From NCBI RefSeq assembly GCF_000953635.1, contig NZ_LN614830.1, forward strand, positions 2,657,001 to 2,721,000: a stretch of 64,000 nucleotides of DNA, read 5' to 3'. This document shows, in pieces, positions 1 to 8,222 of the stretch. Position 1 is the first letter of the stretch, and each line of letters begins with the position of its first letter. The position numbers and the translations under genes are program-made. This stretch comes from Legionella micdadei. Lineage in GTDB: Bacteria; Pseudomonadota; Gammaproteobacteria; Legionellales; Legionellaceae. Below the pieces are notes generated by a model that made no database searches, had not been told where the DNA came from, and was given only the letters and a program-made list of their open reading frames with translations.

Positions 1-49
1 AATAAAAACCGTTTAAATAAAGCAGATAAACTAAAAAGCTCGCACCCAT
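1..49 (-). CDS. Partial unknown membrane protein (5' end only)
   Basis: An ATG at 49-47 on the minus strand follows a GGGAG ribosome-binding sequence at good spacing and opens a frame that runs off the left edge. Only 16 codons are visible and they are hydrophobic (MGASFLVYLLYLNGFY). The gene would lie about 60 bp downstream of aas on the same strand and could be co-transcribed. The family cannot be named from this fragment. Confidence 0.4.
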   Translation of the reverse strand, partial: MGASFLVYLLYLNGFY

Positions 50-109
50 TCTAACTCCCGGGTTCTGGGGATAAACCGAGAAACCGTGGCTGTACCGGTA
101 AATCCGTTA

Positions 110-2335
110 CTAAGAAAGATTTGTTTCAGCTGATGAGGAATCAGGAAAAAAAGTAGTTAAATCACGTTCCAAAGACGGATAATCTATTTTCCCTGAAGCT
201 AAAACTGGAATTTTAACATTAGGTAAAACTGTCTGAGGAACAAGTAGTTCTGGGTATTTTTGTGCATGCACATGATGGATAAAAGCCGATTTGCTTGCTT
301 TAGCATATTCTGAAAAGAGTATAATTTGCTCCCCCTTACGAGGGCATTTTCTGCTGAGAGCCGCATGGAGTTGCTCCGGCCATAAAGTGGAGGCAATAGA
401 CTCAATGACAGATAAGGAAATCATTTCCCCCCCTAGCTTAGCAAACCGCTTTATTCTGCCTATAATAGATAAGAAACCTTCGTCATCTTCGACAACAATA
501 TCCCCCGTAGCATACCACCCGTCATTTTCAATTGGGTTTGCTTTATCAGGGGTTAAATAAGCAGACATGACATTCGGACCGCGAATAACCAATCTACCTC
601 CCTCAGCTATTCCCTCAACAGGCTCAATTCGATATTCGATAGAAGGCAGAACCAATCCTACACTATCTGCCCTGGAGGCTAAGGGACAGTTCAGTGAAAT
701 CACAGGGGAGGCTTCTGTTGCCCCATAACCTTCATAGATTTGCACATTAAAGGTTTCCCGCCAGTAGTGCATCGTTTCAGATCTAACCTTCTCAGCTCCG
801 GCAAAAATATACCTTAGCGAACTGAAATCCTTAGGTCCTGCCGCCCTGGCGTACCCTGTCAAAAAAGTATCCGTTGCAAAAAAAATCGTTGCTTTAGTTT
901 CATGAACAAGACCTGAAATTATTTTAAAATGCAAAGGAGAGGGATAGAAAAAACAGGAGTTCCCGGCGACCAGCGGTACAATGGTCCCGGCAGTTAAGCC
1001 AAAAAAATGAAAAATCGGTAATGCATTAAAAAAGATATCCTGAAGAGCAAAATCCACACGCGACATCATTTGATAACAATTTGCCAAAATGTTTTTGTGA
1101 GTTAGCGCTACTCCTTTAGGCACACCTTCTGATCCAGAAGTAAACAGCACTAAAGCAGAGGTATCAGGCTTAACGACCCCACTTACTAAGCGATAGGTCA
1201 GGCTTGGCAAAGTACTTTTTAATAATCCAGCAAACTTACGCGCCAGATTAATTTTGGGCGCAAAATCCTCAAGAAATCTTACCATAAATCCAGCTTTGTC
1301 CAATTCTTCAACTAATGTCTCAAGTTTTGCTGTCTGGATAAATTGGCGGGAAGTATAAATGGTTTTAATGCCCGCTGCTTGACAGACAGAATAGAGATTA
1401 TAAAAACCACTGCTAAAATTGAGCATGGCAGGAATTCGTCGATATGCCTGTAAAGCAAAAAAACTGACAGCGCCGGCAATAGTGGTCGGCATCATCACAC
1501 CCACCATCTCCGATGGTTGAGTTTCACTTTTAAACTGCCTTCCCAAGATAAAACATCGAGCAATAAACTGACGAAAAGAGATAGGCTGCCGGTTGTAATC
1601 TTCAATCCATGAACCTTGACTGTAGGCGTGTTTTGCACCTTGAAGTATCGCAGCAAAAAGGGATTGCTCCGTATTAAAATTGAGGAAAGCCATTTCACTA
1701 AGTAACAAAAATAACCTTCTACCCCAGCTCTTTTCATCTTTGTGTTGGGCATTTAAGGAGAGGCTCTCCATAAGATGAAGGGTAATTTTTGGAAAGAAAT
1801 AGATTGCATGTTTCTCTTTAGCAAGAGAGAAAAAACTATGCTGCGCCCCTTCTATACGAATAGGTCTTACTTCTCTCCCTAATTGCCGTAAGACAAAGCC
1901 GTAATCATCAAAACTTTTGACCTCATTTTTAAATTCTTGTGGAAATAACACCCATGATTTGTTTTCAGCTTCGATCGTTTTAATAAGTCTTTGCTTGGTT
2001 GATGATTGAGACAAATCCAGAAAAACCACTTCTGCAAATAATTTTAGAACCTTAACCCACAATTTATCATGCAACTGTGGTTCTAAAACAAAATTTAAGC
2101 GTTCAGGTAAAAATAAAGCGAGTAAGAGAGGATCAATCACAGAAGTACAATTGGCAATGATAATAGACGATTCTTTAAGCATCGTTCCCCTAATCTTTAC
2201 CCGGAACCATTGGGCAAGAGTGAATTGAAACAACCACTGTACCGGTTTAACTAGGAGCTTCTGCCACTCTTTTCTTAACATGGTTTTAAAATCCCTTAGG
2301 GGGTTAAAAATTTTATACTCATTTAGAAGAATCAT
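110..2335 (-). CDS. aas: Aas-like fused acyltransferase/acyl-ACP synthetase, acyltransferase domain degenerate
   Basis: The whole length resembles E. coli Aas, the inner-membrane enzyme that reacylates lysophosphatidylethanolamine. An N-terminal PlsC-like domain (about residues 30-220) is fused to an AMP-binding acyl-acyl-carrier-protein synthetase domain (about 255-740). The synthetase half looks intact: FTSGSEGVPKG near residue 400, then YGATEASPV, YATGDIV and the C-terminal LASGKIDY lysine. The acyltransferase half does not. The HX4D motif reads NCTSVID (Cys63 for His) and the FPEG motif reads FPQE (about 131-134). An in-frame upstream start at 2440 would overlap the divergent gene; the chosen ATG at 2335 has GGGAGG ten bases upstream. 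The product is probably an acyl-activating enzyme only. Confidence 0.85.
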   Translation of the reverse strand: MILLNEYKIFNPLRDFKTMLRKEWQKLLVKPVQWLFQFTLAQWFRVKIRGTMLKESSIIIANCTSVIDPLLLALFLPERLNFVLEPQLHDKLWVKVLKLFAEVVFLDLSQSSTKQRLIKTIEAENKSWVLFPQEFKNEVKSFDDYGFVLRQLGREVRPIRIEGAQHSFFSLAKEKHAIYFFPKITLHLMESLSLNAQHKDEKSWGRRLFLLLSEMAFLNFNTEQSLFAAILQGAKHAYSQGSWIEDYNRQPISFRQFIARCFILGRQFKSETQPSEMVGVMMPTTIAGAVSFFALQAYRRIPAMLNFSSGFYNLYSVCQAAGIKTIYTSRQFIQTAKLETLVEELDKAGFMVRFLEDFAPKINLARKFAGLLKSTLPSLTYRLVSGVVKPDTSALVLFTSGSEGVPKGVALTHKNILANCYQMMSRVDFALQDIFFNALPIFHFFGLTAGTIVPLVAGNSCFFYPSPLHFKIISGLVHETKATIFFATDTFLTGYARAAGPKDFSSLRYIFAGAEKVRSETMHYWRETFNVQIYEGYGATEASPVISLNCPLASRADSVGLVLPSIEYRIEPVEGIAEGGRLVIRGPNVMSAYLTPDKANPIENDGWYATGDIVVEDDEGFLSIIGRIKRFAKLGGEMISLSVIESIASTLWPEQLHAALSRKCPRKGEQIILFSEYAKASKSAFIHHVHAQKYPELLVPQTVLPNVKIPVLASGKIDYPSLERDLTTFFPDSSSAETNLS

Positions 2336-2402
2336 TGCAATACAGCCTCCCTGAAGCAATCCCTGCTTGCCCAAATTACCCTGGTGTAATAAAGTGTGAG
2401 CC

Positions 2403-3191
2403 ATGTGCCTTAAAAACCAATTTCTAAAGACATTTTGCATCCTAGCGGTACTGATTGCTAGTGCAATTATTTTTCAAGAGAAAGCGCCGATTATTCTTAG
2501 TAGTATTAAAGGACTAGGTTGGTTAGCGCCTATCCTTTTTCTACTGATATATTGCTTGGCTACTATTCTCCTGTTACCCACCATGGTTTTGACACTCGCT
2601 GGAGGCGCCTTATTCGGCCCATTACTCGGAACCCTTTTCAATCTGATAGGGGCTACACTCGGGGCAGCTTGTGCCTTTTGCATTAGCCGTCATCTAGCCA
2701 TTGATTGGTTAGCCGCTAAACGAGGGCCAAAACTAAATAAATTAATATCCGGGGTAGAGCGCGGAGGCTGGCAATTTGTTGCTTTACTGCGCCTCGTACC
2801 CATCGTGCCCTTTAACTTAGTTAACTATGGTTTAGGCATTACTCAAATTAAGTTTAGTCACTATATTCTGACTACGTTCATCTTTTTAACACCGGCTGAA
2901 ATTATCTACACTTACTGCGGCCACGCAGGTATGGATGCGCTCACCCACCCCACCCCCCTTTATAAAAACACTAGCATTCTTGTTCTCTGCCTCTTAGCCT
3001 TAGCATTCTTAGGGTATAAATTTTTTAAACACTCCCAACGGAATAGCTCATTCCCTTTGGTTTCTCACGATTTGATTACGGGATCTAAGGATAACGATGG
3101 ATTAGCGGATCCGTCTGACATGCTGCGCGAAACTGAAAAGGGGAGAGAACATACCCTATCCCCCCACAACAACTTCTGCAAAAAGGATTAG
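2403..3191 (+). CDS. TVP38/TMEM64 (VTT/DedA-type) membrane protein
   Basis: This is a 262-residue multi-pass inner-membrane protein of the VTT (SNARE-associated, DedA-like) family. Hydrophobic segments lie near residues 8-25, 37-60, 65-95, 120-135, 150-175 and 190-208. The family signature is visible: a glycine-rich GGALFGPLLGT stretch, then FVALLRLVPIVPFNLVNYGLG with the conserved LR.VP..PFNL core. Family members are linked to lipid or undecaprenyl-phosphate scrambling, but this protein's role is unknown. The C-terminal 55 residues are polar and cytoplasmic-like. It is divergent from aas, and its stop overlaps the stop of the convergent pabC by three bases. Confidence 0.8.
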   Translation: MCLKNQFLKTFCILAVLIASAIIFQEKAPIILSSIKGLGWLAPILFLLIYCLATILLLPTMVLTLAGGALFGPLLGTLFNLIGATLGAACAFCISRHLAIDWLAAKRGPKLNKLISGVERGGWQFVALLRLVPIVPFNLVNYGLGITQIKFSHYILTTFIFLTPAEIIYTYCGHAGMDALTHPTPLYKNTSILVLCLLALAFLGYKFFKHSQRNSSFPLVSHDLITGSKDNDGLADPSDMLRETEKGREHTLSPHNNFCKKD

Positions 3192-4006
3192 TCGTACTCT
3201 TCAAGCATTAAAAAACGGCTTAATGTCTCTAAAATTGGGTGTTTTACGGTGTAAGCATGATTATCAAAGGTACGAACAGGCCGGATACCTTGTAGGGCAT
3301 TGCATGTGAACGCTGCCTCTGCTTCGATCAAATTATCCTTGCGTAATTCCAATTCAAGGCAAGGAATTCCCTGTTTTTTACTTAGAAACAATAGTCGCTC
3401 TCGTATGATTCCAGGTAAAACACCACTGTGTAAGGGAGGGGTAATCAATTGATTGTTTTTTATGATAAAAAAATTAGCAACTGTGGTTTCTGTCGCATGA
3501 TTTTGAAAATTAAAAAATAAAACATCATCAAAACCAGCTGATTGTGCATACCGAAGCGCAATAATCGCTTCTAAGTAATTTATCGATTTCAATTGAAAAG
3601 TAGGATTTTTTGCATCGCGTTGCCAGGGCGCACTCATAAGAGAAAGTGGTTGAGGACTTCGAGTGTATGGGAATGCGGTAAGAATAAGGGTTGTTTCCTT
3701 ACTACGCGCTGAAAGGCCGCGTGGAGCCCTACCGCTACTTAGAATGGCTTTAATCCCCCCTTCTTGAATGGCATGTAATTTAATGCATTCATTGAGCTTT
3801 TCAAACCATACTTCAAAAGAAATATCAAAAGTTAAACCTAAGAAAGAGGCAGATTTTTTCAACCGTTGCCAGTGAGCCTCTGGAAAGCAAGGCTTATTTT
3901 TAACCACTCGTAATGTTTCGAAAAGGCCTTCACCTAAAAAGATGCGATCATCAGCTGTAAAACACAGGTTGGCATCATGTTCCTGAACCATTACGAGCGT
4001 TGACAT
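3188..4006 (-). CDS. pabC: Aminodeoxychorismate lyase (class IV aminotransferase)
   Basis: This is a fold-type IV PLP enzyme of 272 residues, the length expected for PabC. PabC splits 4-amino-4-deoxychorismate into p-aminobenzoate and pyruvate for folate synthesis. Visible signatures are GEGLFETLRV near the N-terminus, the PLP-binding lysine in LKSINYLE (about residue 138), the ATETTVANFF block that follows, and LPGIIRERLL. Branched-chain or D-amino-acid aminotransferases share this fold, so PabC is chosen on length and N-terminal motif. It lies six bases downstream of the PA3496-like gene on the same strand. The folate enzyme Fau is encoded just beyond, divergently. Confidence 0.8.
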   Translation of the reverse strand: MSTLVMVQEHDANLCFTADDRIFLGEGLFETLRVVKNKPCFPEAHWQRLKKSASFLGLTFDISFEVWFEKLNECIKLHAIQEGGIKAILSSGRAPRGLSARSKETTLILTAFPYTRSPQPLSLMSAPWQRDAKNPTFQLKSINYLEAIIALRYAQSAGFDDVLFFNFQNHATETTVANFFIIKNNQLITPPLHSGVLPGIIRERLLFLSKKQGIPCLELELRKDNLIEAEAAFTCNALQGIRPVRTFDNHAYTVKHPILETLSRFLMLEEYD

Positions 4007-4011
4007 TTAGT

Positions 4012-4200
4012 TTAATAATCGTCAAAGTCGTCTTTAAGCTCGGCTTCCAAGCGCATATCATCTAGCTTGTTTTCGAGGCGTCGACGTGCATCCATCGTAT
4101 AAATTTCATCAGGTATGTCAATATCAACATCCTCATCCAGAGAACCGGCAAATACATCACTTTCAACAAGATCGTCATCTTCTTCAAATATATCGCTCAT
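4012..4200 (-). CDS. PA3496-like small acidic protein
   Basis: This 62-residue, very acidic protein has an N-terminal half rich in Asp and Glu. Its C-terminal block DARRRLENKLDDMRLEAEL is typical of the PA3496 family of short gammaproteobacterial proteins, sometimes labelled putative envelope integrity proteins. There is no signal peptide or membrane segment. It appears to lead a two-gene unit with pabC. The biochemical role is unknown. Confidence 0.7.
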   Translation of the reverse strand: MSDIFEEDDDLVESDVFAGSLDEDVDIDIPDEIYTMDARRRLENKLDDMRLEAELKDDFDDY

Positions 4201-4232
4201 TGTACTCTCTCAAGTCAAGGTTAGTTAATCAC

Positions 4233-4395
4233 GCTTTAGGCCGGTCCCTAAAATCTTGCCAGGAGCGAAAAAGCGCAAAATAGGAGTAAGAATTGCGTTC
4301 GATCAAGGAATAGCCAACTCTATCAAACGCGATTTTTACCAAATTTGGCGCTTTGAAACCCGTCAAAAACTTTAGGGGCATTGCCCTAGACAAGC
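4233..4395 (+). ncRNA. Candidate 6S-like structured RNA (ssrS position)
   Basis: The 325-bp gene-free stretch 4201-4525 holds a long imperfect inverted repeat spanning about 163 nt. From the base: GCTT...TAGG (4233-4240) pairs with CCTA...AAGC (4385-4395), CCCTAAA with TTTAGGG, and AAAGCGC with GCGCTTT. A 12-bp helix pairs GTAAGAATTGCG (from about 4294) with CGCGATTTTTAC (from about 4328). That helix contains two G-U pairs that form only in RNA read from the plus strand. A long rod with a central bubble directly upstream of fau is the classical size and place of 6S RNA in gammaproteobacteria. No 6S sequence motif was recognised, so identity rests on shape and synteny. Confidence 0.45.
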
Positions 4396-4525
4396 ACCAA
4401 TAATTTTGCCGTATATACCTTATTTTTTTTATTATGCCTAGATCTTTTAAAAAATTCTCCTCATCCAACTTGAACTTAGGTATTTATCTGGGCAATAATC
4501 GACGAAAAGTGAAAAAAATCAAACT

Positions 4526-5110
4526 ATGCCCAACCGCTTTAAGCTTGCCCTCAGACGAAGTTGTCGACAAATTCGCGAAAATTTACCGCTTGAATATCAG
4601 CATACAGCCTCTGCTAGAGTGTGCACGCGAATTCGTGGTATGCATGAATATCGACATGCAAAACGAATTGCTCTTTATCAAGCAACACGAGGAGAAATTA
4701 GCCTAAACGCGTTATGGAATTCAGCACCCCTGCAAGGCAAATTTTGTTATTTCCCAGTTCTTAGAGAAAACAAAACCTTGTTATTTTTACCTGCCACACC
4801 AGCAACCCCTTTCGTAAAGAATCGCTATGGCATTGACGAACCTGATGTAGATACATCACAAGCCATAGAGCCTAAATCACTCGATATCATTTTCATGCCG
4901 CTCGTTGTTTTCGATCATTACGGTACGCGTCTTGGTATGGGAGCAGGCTATTATGATCGGACTTTGGCTAAAGAAGATCATCCCATGCTTGTTGGCGTTG
5001 CTTATGAGTTTCAACGCTACCCGTATATCGAACCCCATACCTGGGATATTCCGCTTACAGCGGTGGTGACTGAAAAGACAGTTCATTGGAGTAAAATAAA
5101 AAATGACTAA
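4526..5110 (+). CDS. fau: 5-formyltetrahydrofolate cyclo-ligase
   Basis: This 194-residue protein matches the ygfA/fau family, which converts 5-formyltetrahydrofolate to 5,10-methenyltetrahydrofolate using ATP. It shows an N-terminal basic helix (LRRSCRQIRENL), the NRYGIDEP segment, IIFMPLVVFDHYGTRLGMGAGYYDR with its glycine-rich substrate loop, and GVAYEFQ. The last eight bases overlap the start of the EVE-domain gene, so the two are probably translationally coupled. The structured stretch upstream is the usual site of 6S RNA. Confidence 0.9.
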   Translation: MPNRFKLALRRSCRQIRENLPLEYQHTASARVCTRIRGMHEYRHAKRIALYQATRGEISLNALWNSAPLQGKFCYFPVLRENKTLLFLPATPATPFVKNRYGIDEPDVDTSQAIEPKSLDIIFMPLVVFDHYGTRLGMGAGYYDRTLAKEDHPMLVGVAYEFQRYPYIEPHTWDIPLTAVVTEKTVHWSKIKND

Positions 5111-5570
5111 ATATTGGTTAATGAAATCTGAGCCTTCTTGTTTTAGCATTGATGATTTACGTACCTCACCCCAGCAAACAACACATTGGGATGGTGTACG
5201 TAATTACCAAGCCCGTAATTTCATAAATAATATGACGGTGGGCGATCAGGTCTTATTTTATCATTCTAATTGTAATCCTCCGGGGATTATCGGCATCGCA
5301 GAAGTCGTCAGCAAACCCTACCCTGACTATACTGCCTTTGATCCAGATAGCGAGCACCCCGATCCCAAAAGCACTCCCGACAATCCAAGATGGTATATGG
5401 TAGACATCCGTTTTAAAGAGAAATTTAAAGAAATTATTCCGCTTGATACTTTAAAGCGATACCCTCAACTTGAAAAGATGCCTTTAGTTCGTAAAGGTAA
5501 CCGTTTGTCTGTTCTGCCTGTTACTCAAGATGAATGGTTATTCATTACCCAAGAGCTTACTGTTGGGTAG
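5103..5570 (+). CDS. EVE domain protein
   Basis: This 155-residue protein is a single EVE domain (thymocyte nuclear protein 1 type), a PUA-like fold expected to bind modified bases in DNA or RNA. Family hallmarks seen: YWLMKSEP at the start, WDGVRNYQARNF, GDQVLFYHSN, GIIGIAEVV and the late PLVRKGNRLSVLPV. It overlaps fau by eight bases. Nothing near it suggests a restriction-type role, so this is probably the common housekeeping copy. Confidence 0.85.
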   Translation: MTKYWLMKSEPSCFSIDDLRTSPQQTTHWDGVRNYQARNFINNMTVGDQVLFYHSNCNPPGIIGIAEVVSKPYPDYTAFDPDSEHPDPKSTPDNPRWYMVDIRFKEKFKEIIPLDTLKRYPQLEKMPLVRKGNRLSVLPVTQDEWLFITQELTVG

Positions 5571-5657
5571 CAATTCGCGCCACACATCGAAACACTCTCA
5601 TCTAGATCTGAATTTTTGGGTAACGAAAAGTTACCCAAGAAATGTAGCACTTTTGTC

Positions 5658-5996
5658 TCAAAGCGCGTCGACCCCTACCTCTCCTGTTCTTATCCTCACT
5701 ACTTGCTGCAACTCATAAACAAAAATCTTACCATCCCCAATTTTACCGGTATAAGCGGCTTTGCAGATAGCATCAATTGCTGCTTCGACCATATCATCTG
5801 ACAAAGCAAGTTCAATCTTTATTTTTGGTAAAAAATCAACGACATACTCTGCCCCACGATAAAGCTCTGTGTGCCCTTTTTGCCTACCAAACCCCCGCGT
5901 TTCCGAGATGGTTATACCGGGTACACCAATTTCCATCAGTGCTTCGTGTACATCATCCAGCTTAAAAGGCTTAATAATGGCAGTAAGCATTTTCAT
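5658..5996 (-). CDS. glnB: PII nitrogen regulatory protein (GlnB/GlnK)
   Basis: From the ATG at 5996 the product is 112 residues, exactly the usual PII length. The RBS AAGGA lies six bases upstream; an ATG at 6014 is only a frame extension. PII proteins sense 2-oxoglutarate, ATP and ADP and control glutamine synthetase and AmtB. Signatures: IIKPFKLDDVHEAL, GFGRQKGHTELYRGAEY with the uridylylated T-loop tyrosine, and TGKIGDGKIFV with RIRTGE. There is no amtB next to it, and GlnB cannot be separated from GlnK by sequence alone. Confidence 0.92.
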   Translation of the reverse strand: MKMLTAIIKPFKLDDVHEALMEIGVPGITISETRGFGRQKGHTELYRGAEYVVDFLPKIKIELALSDDMVEAAIDAICKAAYTGKIGDGKIFVYELQQVVRIRTGEVGVDAL

Positions 5997-6032
5997 AGTC
6001 ATTCCTTCTCTCATTAGTTGGATGCAAAGCCA

Positions 6033-7268
6033 TCAATAAAACCGATCAGGGCTAAATGGCAATGGATTCGTGATTGTGTCTTGCCCTGTCATCATTTCGG
6101 CAAGTAAACGACCCGTAACTGGCCCTAACGTCAATCCGTGATGAGCATGCCCAAATGCAAACCAAAGTCCATCATGGAGAGGTGCTTTACCAATAATAGG
6201 AAGCATATCGGGTGTGCATGGCCTACTTCCCATCCAAGGCAATTCTTCCAAGCGATGAGTGATGGGGAACAGTGTTCGGGCGATAGGCTCTACTGAGTCA
6301 AGTTGTACAGGCGTTTTTCTTGAATCACGTTTTGCAAATTCTGCTCCAGTAGTTAAACGAACACCTCGCGTCATCGGAGTTACCAAGTAGCCATTTTCAA
6401 TATCGAGCACCGGATGGGTAAGTTGCGCATTCGGCTTTGTATTGTAATGCATGTGGTACCCACGCTTGACCGCAAATGGAAAACGATACCCAAATCGAGA
6501 GCTCAAAACATCAGACCAGGGACCTAATGAGATGACTGCCGAATCCGCTTGAATTTGGCCATCCCTTGTCTTAAGGCACCATTGATCCGTTAGAGTAAAC
6601 GCGTCGCCAAAAAAGAACCGTCCCCCCATGCGCGTAAAGTGGTTTGCGTAGGCATTAACTAACGCTCCCGGATCACTGACAGACTCTGATTCCGTATAGC
6701 GAAGTGCACCTAATAAAGTTTGGTCAAGATCAGGTTCAATGCGGCGCAATGAAGCCGGATCCAAATTTTCAAACTGAATGCCGTAGTCTTTTTGGCATTG
6801 TTCAGCGAAACGTGTTTCTTTGTCTTGCGTTTTCGCTGTTCTAAATACTTTGAGCCATCCGTCTGACCGAAATAAATATTTAGCCCCAGCGACCTCAGCT
6901 AAAGCATGGTGTTCCCTAACACTATGCTGAATTAGCGTTGCATACGAACGGGCAATTTCAGCATGTCGCTGAGGATGCGAGTGAAACCAGTATTTCCACA
7001 GAAAGGGGGCGAGCTTTAATAGGGATCTTAGATGGTACCTCACTTCAGGTGAGCGGTTAAATGCATATTTAATTAAGGAAGTAACCTCTCTTGGGAACGG
7101 GTACGGGTACACTCCTTCCCGTTGAATTAATCCAGCGTTGCCAAATGAAGTTTCGCTTCCAGGTGCTTTTAAATCAATCAAAGCCACCGAACGCCCTCTC
7201 ATTTGCAAATGGATGGCAACCGATACCCCAACGATTCCGCCCCCCAGTACCATGGCATCAAATTTCAT
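6033..7268 (-). CDS. DadA-like FAD-dependent D-amino acid dehydrogenase
   Basis: This is a DAO-family flavoprotein of about 411 residues. The N-terminal FAD fold is KFDAMVLGGGIVGVSVAIHL, followed by an acidic strand end (LIDLK), and the C-terminal FAD block is LPIIGKAPLHDGLWFAFGHAHHGLTLGP. It most resembles DadA, which oxidises D-amino acids to keto acids with electrons passed to the respiratory chain, but glycine or hydroxyproline oxidases share the layout. GGAGG at 7285-7281 serves either the GTG at 7271 (nine bases) or the ATG at 7268. The ATG is preferred because family members start M-x-x-D just before the nucleotide fold. Confidence 0.8.
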   Translation of the reverse strand: MKFDAMVLGGGIVGVSVAIHLQMRGRSVALIDLKAPGSETSFGNAGLIQREGVYPYPFPREVTSLIKYAFNRSPEVRYHLRSLLKLAPFLWKYWFHSHPQRHAEIARSYATLIQHSVREHHALAEVAGAKYLFRSDGWLKVFRTAKTQDKETRFAEQCQKDYGIQFENLDPASLRRIEPDLDQTLLGALRYTESESVSDPGALVNAYANHFTRMGGRFFFGDAFTLTDQWCLKTRDGQIQADSAVISLGPWSDVLSSRFGYRFPFAVKRGYHMHYNTKPNAQLTHPVLDIENGYLVTPMTRGVRLTTGAEFAKRDSRKTPVQLDSVEPIARTLFPITHRLEELPWMGSRPCTPDMLPIIGKAPLHDGLWFAFGHAHHGLTLGPVTGRLLAEMMTGQDTITNPLPFSPDRFY

Positions 7269-7407
7269 CACTTGAAACTGCCTCCTTTTCATGAGAATGG
7301 CTTCATTCTATGTGAGATTGATTGCTATTGTAAATTCGATTTGTTTTTATTAATATCAATTAAAATATAACCTATTTGTTAATTAACCAACCTCAAAGGT
7401 GGAAATC

Positions 7408-7659
7408 ATGGCAAAGGAACAACGTGACTCATCTTTACCTATCCCCATTCCTCGAAGAAAGGATTTTGATCTTTCGAAGGAAACTACTTTTTTCTCCTCG
7501 CCTAGACAAGAGTTTTTCTTTTCTCCTCGAGAAGAAAAGAGGGCAAAAGCCAGAAAGGATGCAGCAAGATTGATGGAAGAAGGCTTAGCTGACATGAAAA
7601 GCAGGGCAAATCAAACCACAGAAACTACACAACCAGTTAAAAGTGCAACAAAATTGTAA
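7408..7659 (+). CDS. Small basic hypothetical protein
   Basis: An 83-residue reading frame preceded by AAAGGTGG five bases before its ATG. The product is charged and has no signal peptide or membrane segment. The first half is rich in Pro, Phe and Arg, with a repeated FFSSPRQE / FFFSPREE element around residues 27-44. The second half (EEKRAKARKDAARLMEEGLADMK) should form an amphipathic helix. No family was recognised. Its stop codon abuts an inverted-repeat element. Confidence 0.6.
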   Translation: MAKEQRDSSLPIPIPRRKDFDLSKETTFFSSPRQEFFFSPREEKRAKARKDAARLMEEGLADMKSRANQTTETTQPVKSATKL

Positions 7660-7806
7660 CCCACTTTCCGCCGTAGAGTTTATTTTGTTTGGATGAGGCA
7701 AAAATGATTCAATCAGCTCGGTTTATACGCTAACAAACGAACAGAGGAAGATCTCTTTTAACGAAGTCTAAACAAAAATAAACTACTGCAGAATGTGGGT
7801 TGTAAT
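7655..7806. repeat. MITE-like element with about 40-bp inverted ends
   Basis: The left end (7655-7697, AACCCACTTTCCGCCGTAG then GTTTATTTTGTTTGGA) is repeated in inverted form at the right end (about 7764-7806, which reversed gives AACCCACATTCTGCAG then GTTTATTTTTGTTTAGA). Roughly three quarters of positions match over 40 bases. The interior is about 65 bp and has no coding frame. A third, single copy of the same end lies at 31253-31290. The arrangement suggests a small non-autonomous transposable element or a hairpin-forming dispersed repeat. Confidence 0.6.
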
Positions 7807-7895
7807 TAACAGGCCAGTGAATTTAACAATTCTAGTAGAATTAATAGATAACCATTGCTAGACTGTCGCGATAGTCGCGCACAGGGAGACCCGTT

Positions 7896-8165
7896 ATGTT
7901 TGACCCAAAACAATTTGATGATTTGGCTAAGAAGCTTTTTGCCAGTTTACCCGGAAGCTTCCAAAATTTCGAAAATGAGATTCAACAAAAATTTAAGGAA
8001 ATTCTTCAGGCTACTTTCGCGCGTATGGATTTGGTCACTCGGGAGGAATTTGACGTACAAATGAAAGTATTGGCAAGAACCCGCGAAAAATTAGATGCAT
8101 TACAAAAACAAGTTGATGCCTTACTGGTACAAAAATCAGCAAAGAAAACGGATGAGCGGCAGTAG
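7896..8165 (+). CDS. ubiK: Ubiquinone biosynthesis accessory factor UbiK
   Basis: This 89-residue protein is of the YqiC/UbiK (BMFP) family, a soluble trimeric coiled-coil protein that helps assemble the late ubiquinone biosynthesis complex with UbiJ. The N-terminus MFDPKQFDDLAKKLFASLP and the C-terminal coiled coil (TREEFDVQMKVLARTREKL followed by ALQKQVDALL) fit the family in sequence and length. It is preceded by CAGGGAG and followed after 57 bp by comM on the same strand. Confidence 0.88.
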   Translation: MFDPKQFDDLAKKLFASLPGSFQNFENEIQQKFKEILQATFARMDLVTREEFDVQMKVLARTREKLDALQKQVDALLVQKSAKKTDERQ

Positions 8166-8222
8166 AGGCTGAAAGTCATCCCAGTAAAATAGCCTTGTCC
8201 AATCTTAAAATCAGGAAGAAAA

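Noticed and set aside
4229-4468. Minus-strand 79-residue frame upstream of fau
   Set aside because: It coincides with the long inverted repeat, has no ribosome site and no protein-like domain; the RNA-like folding explains the stretch better.
7383-7595. Minus-strand 70-residue frame over the small basic gene
   Set aside because: The plus-strand frame has a well-placed AAAGGTGG site and the minus frame does not.
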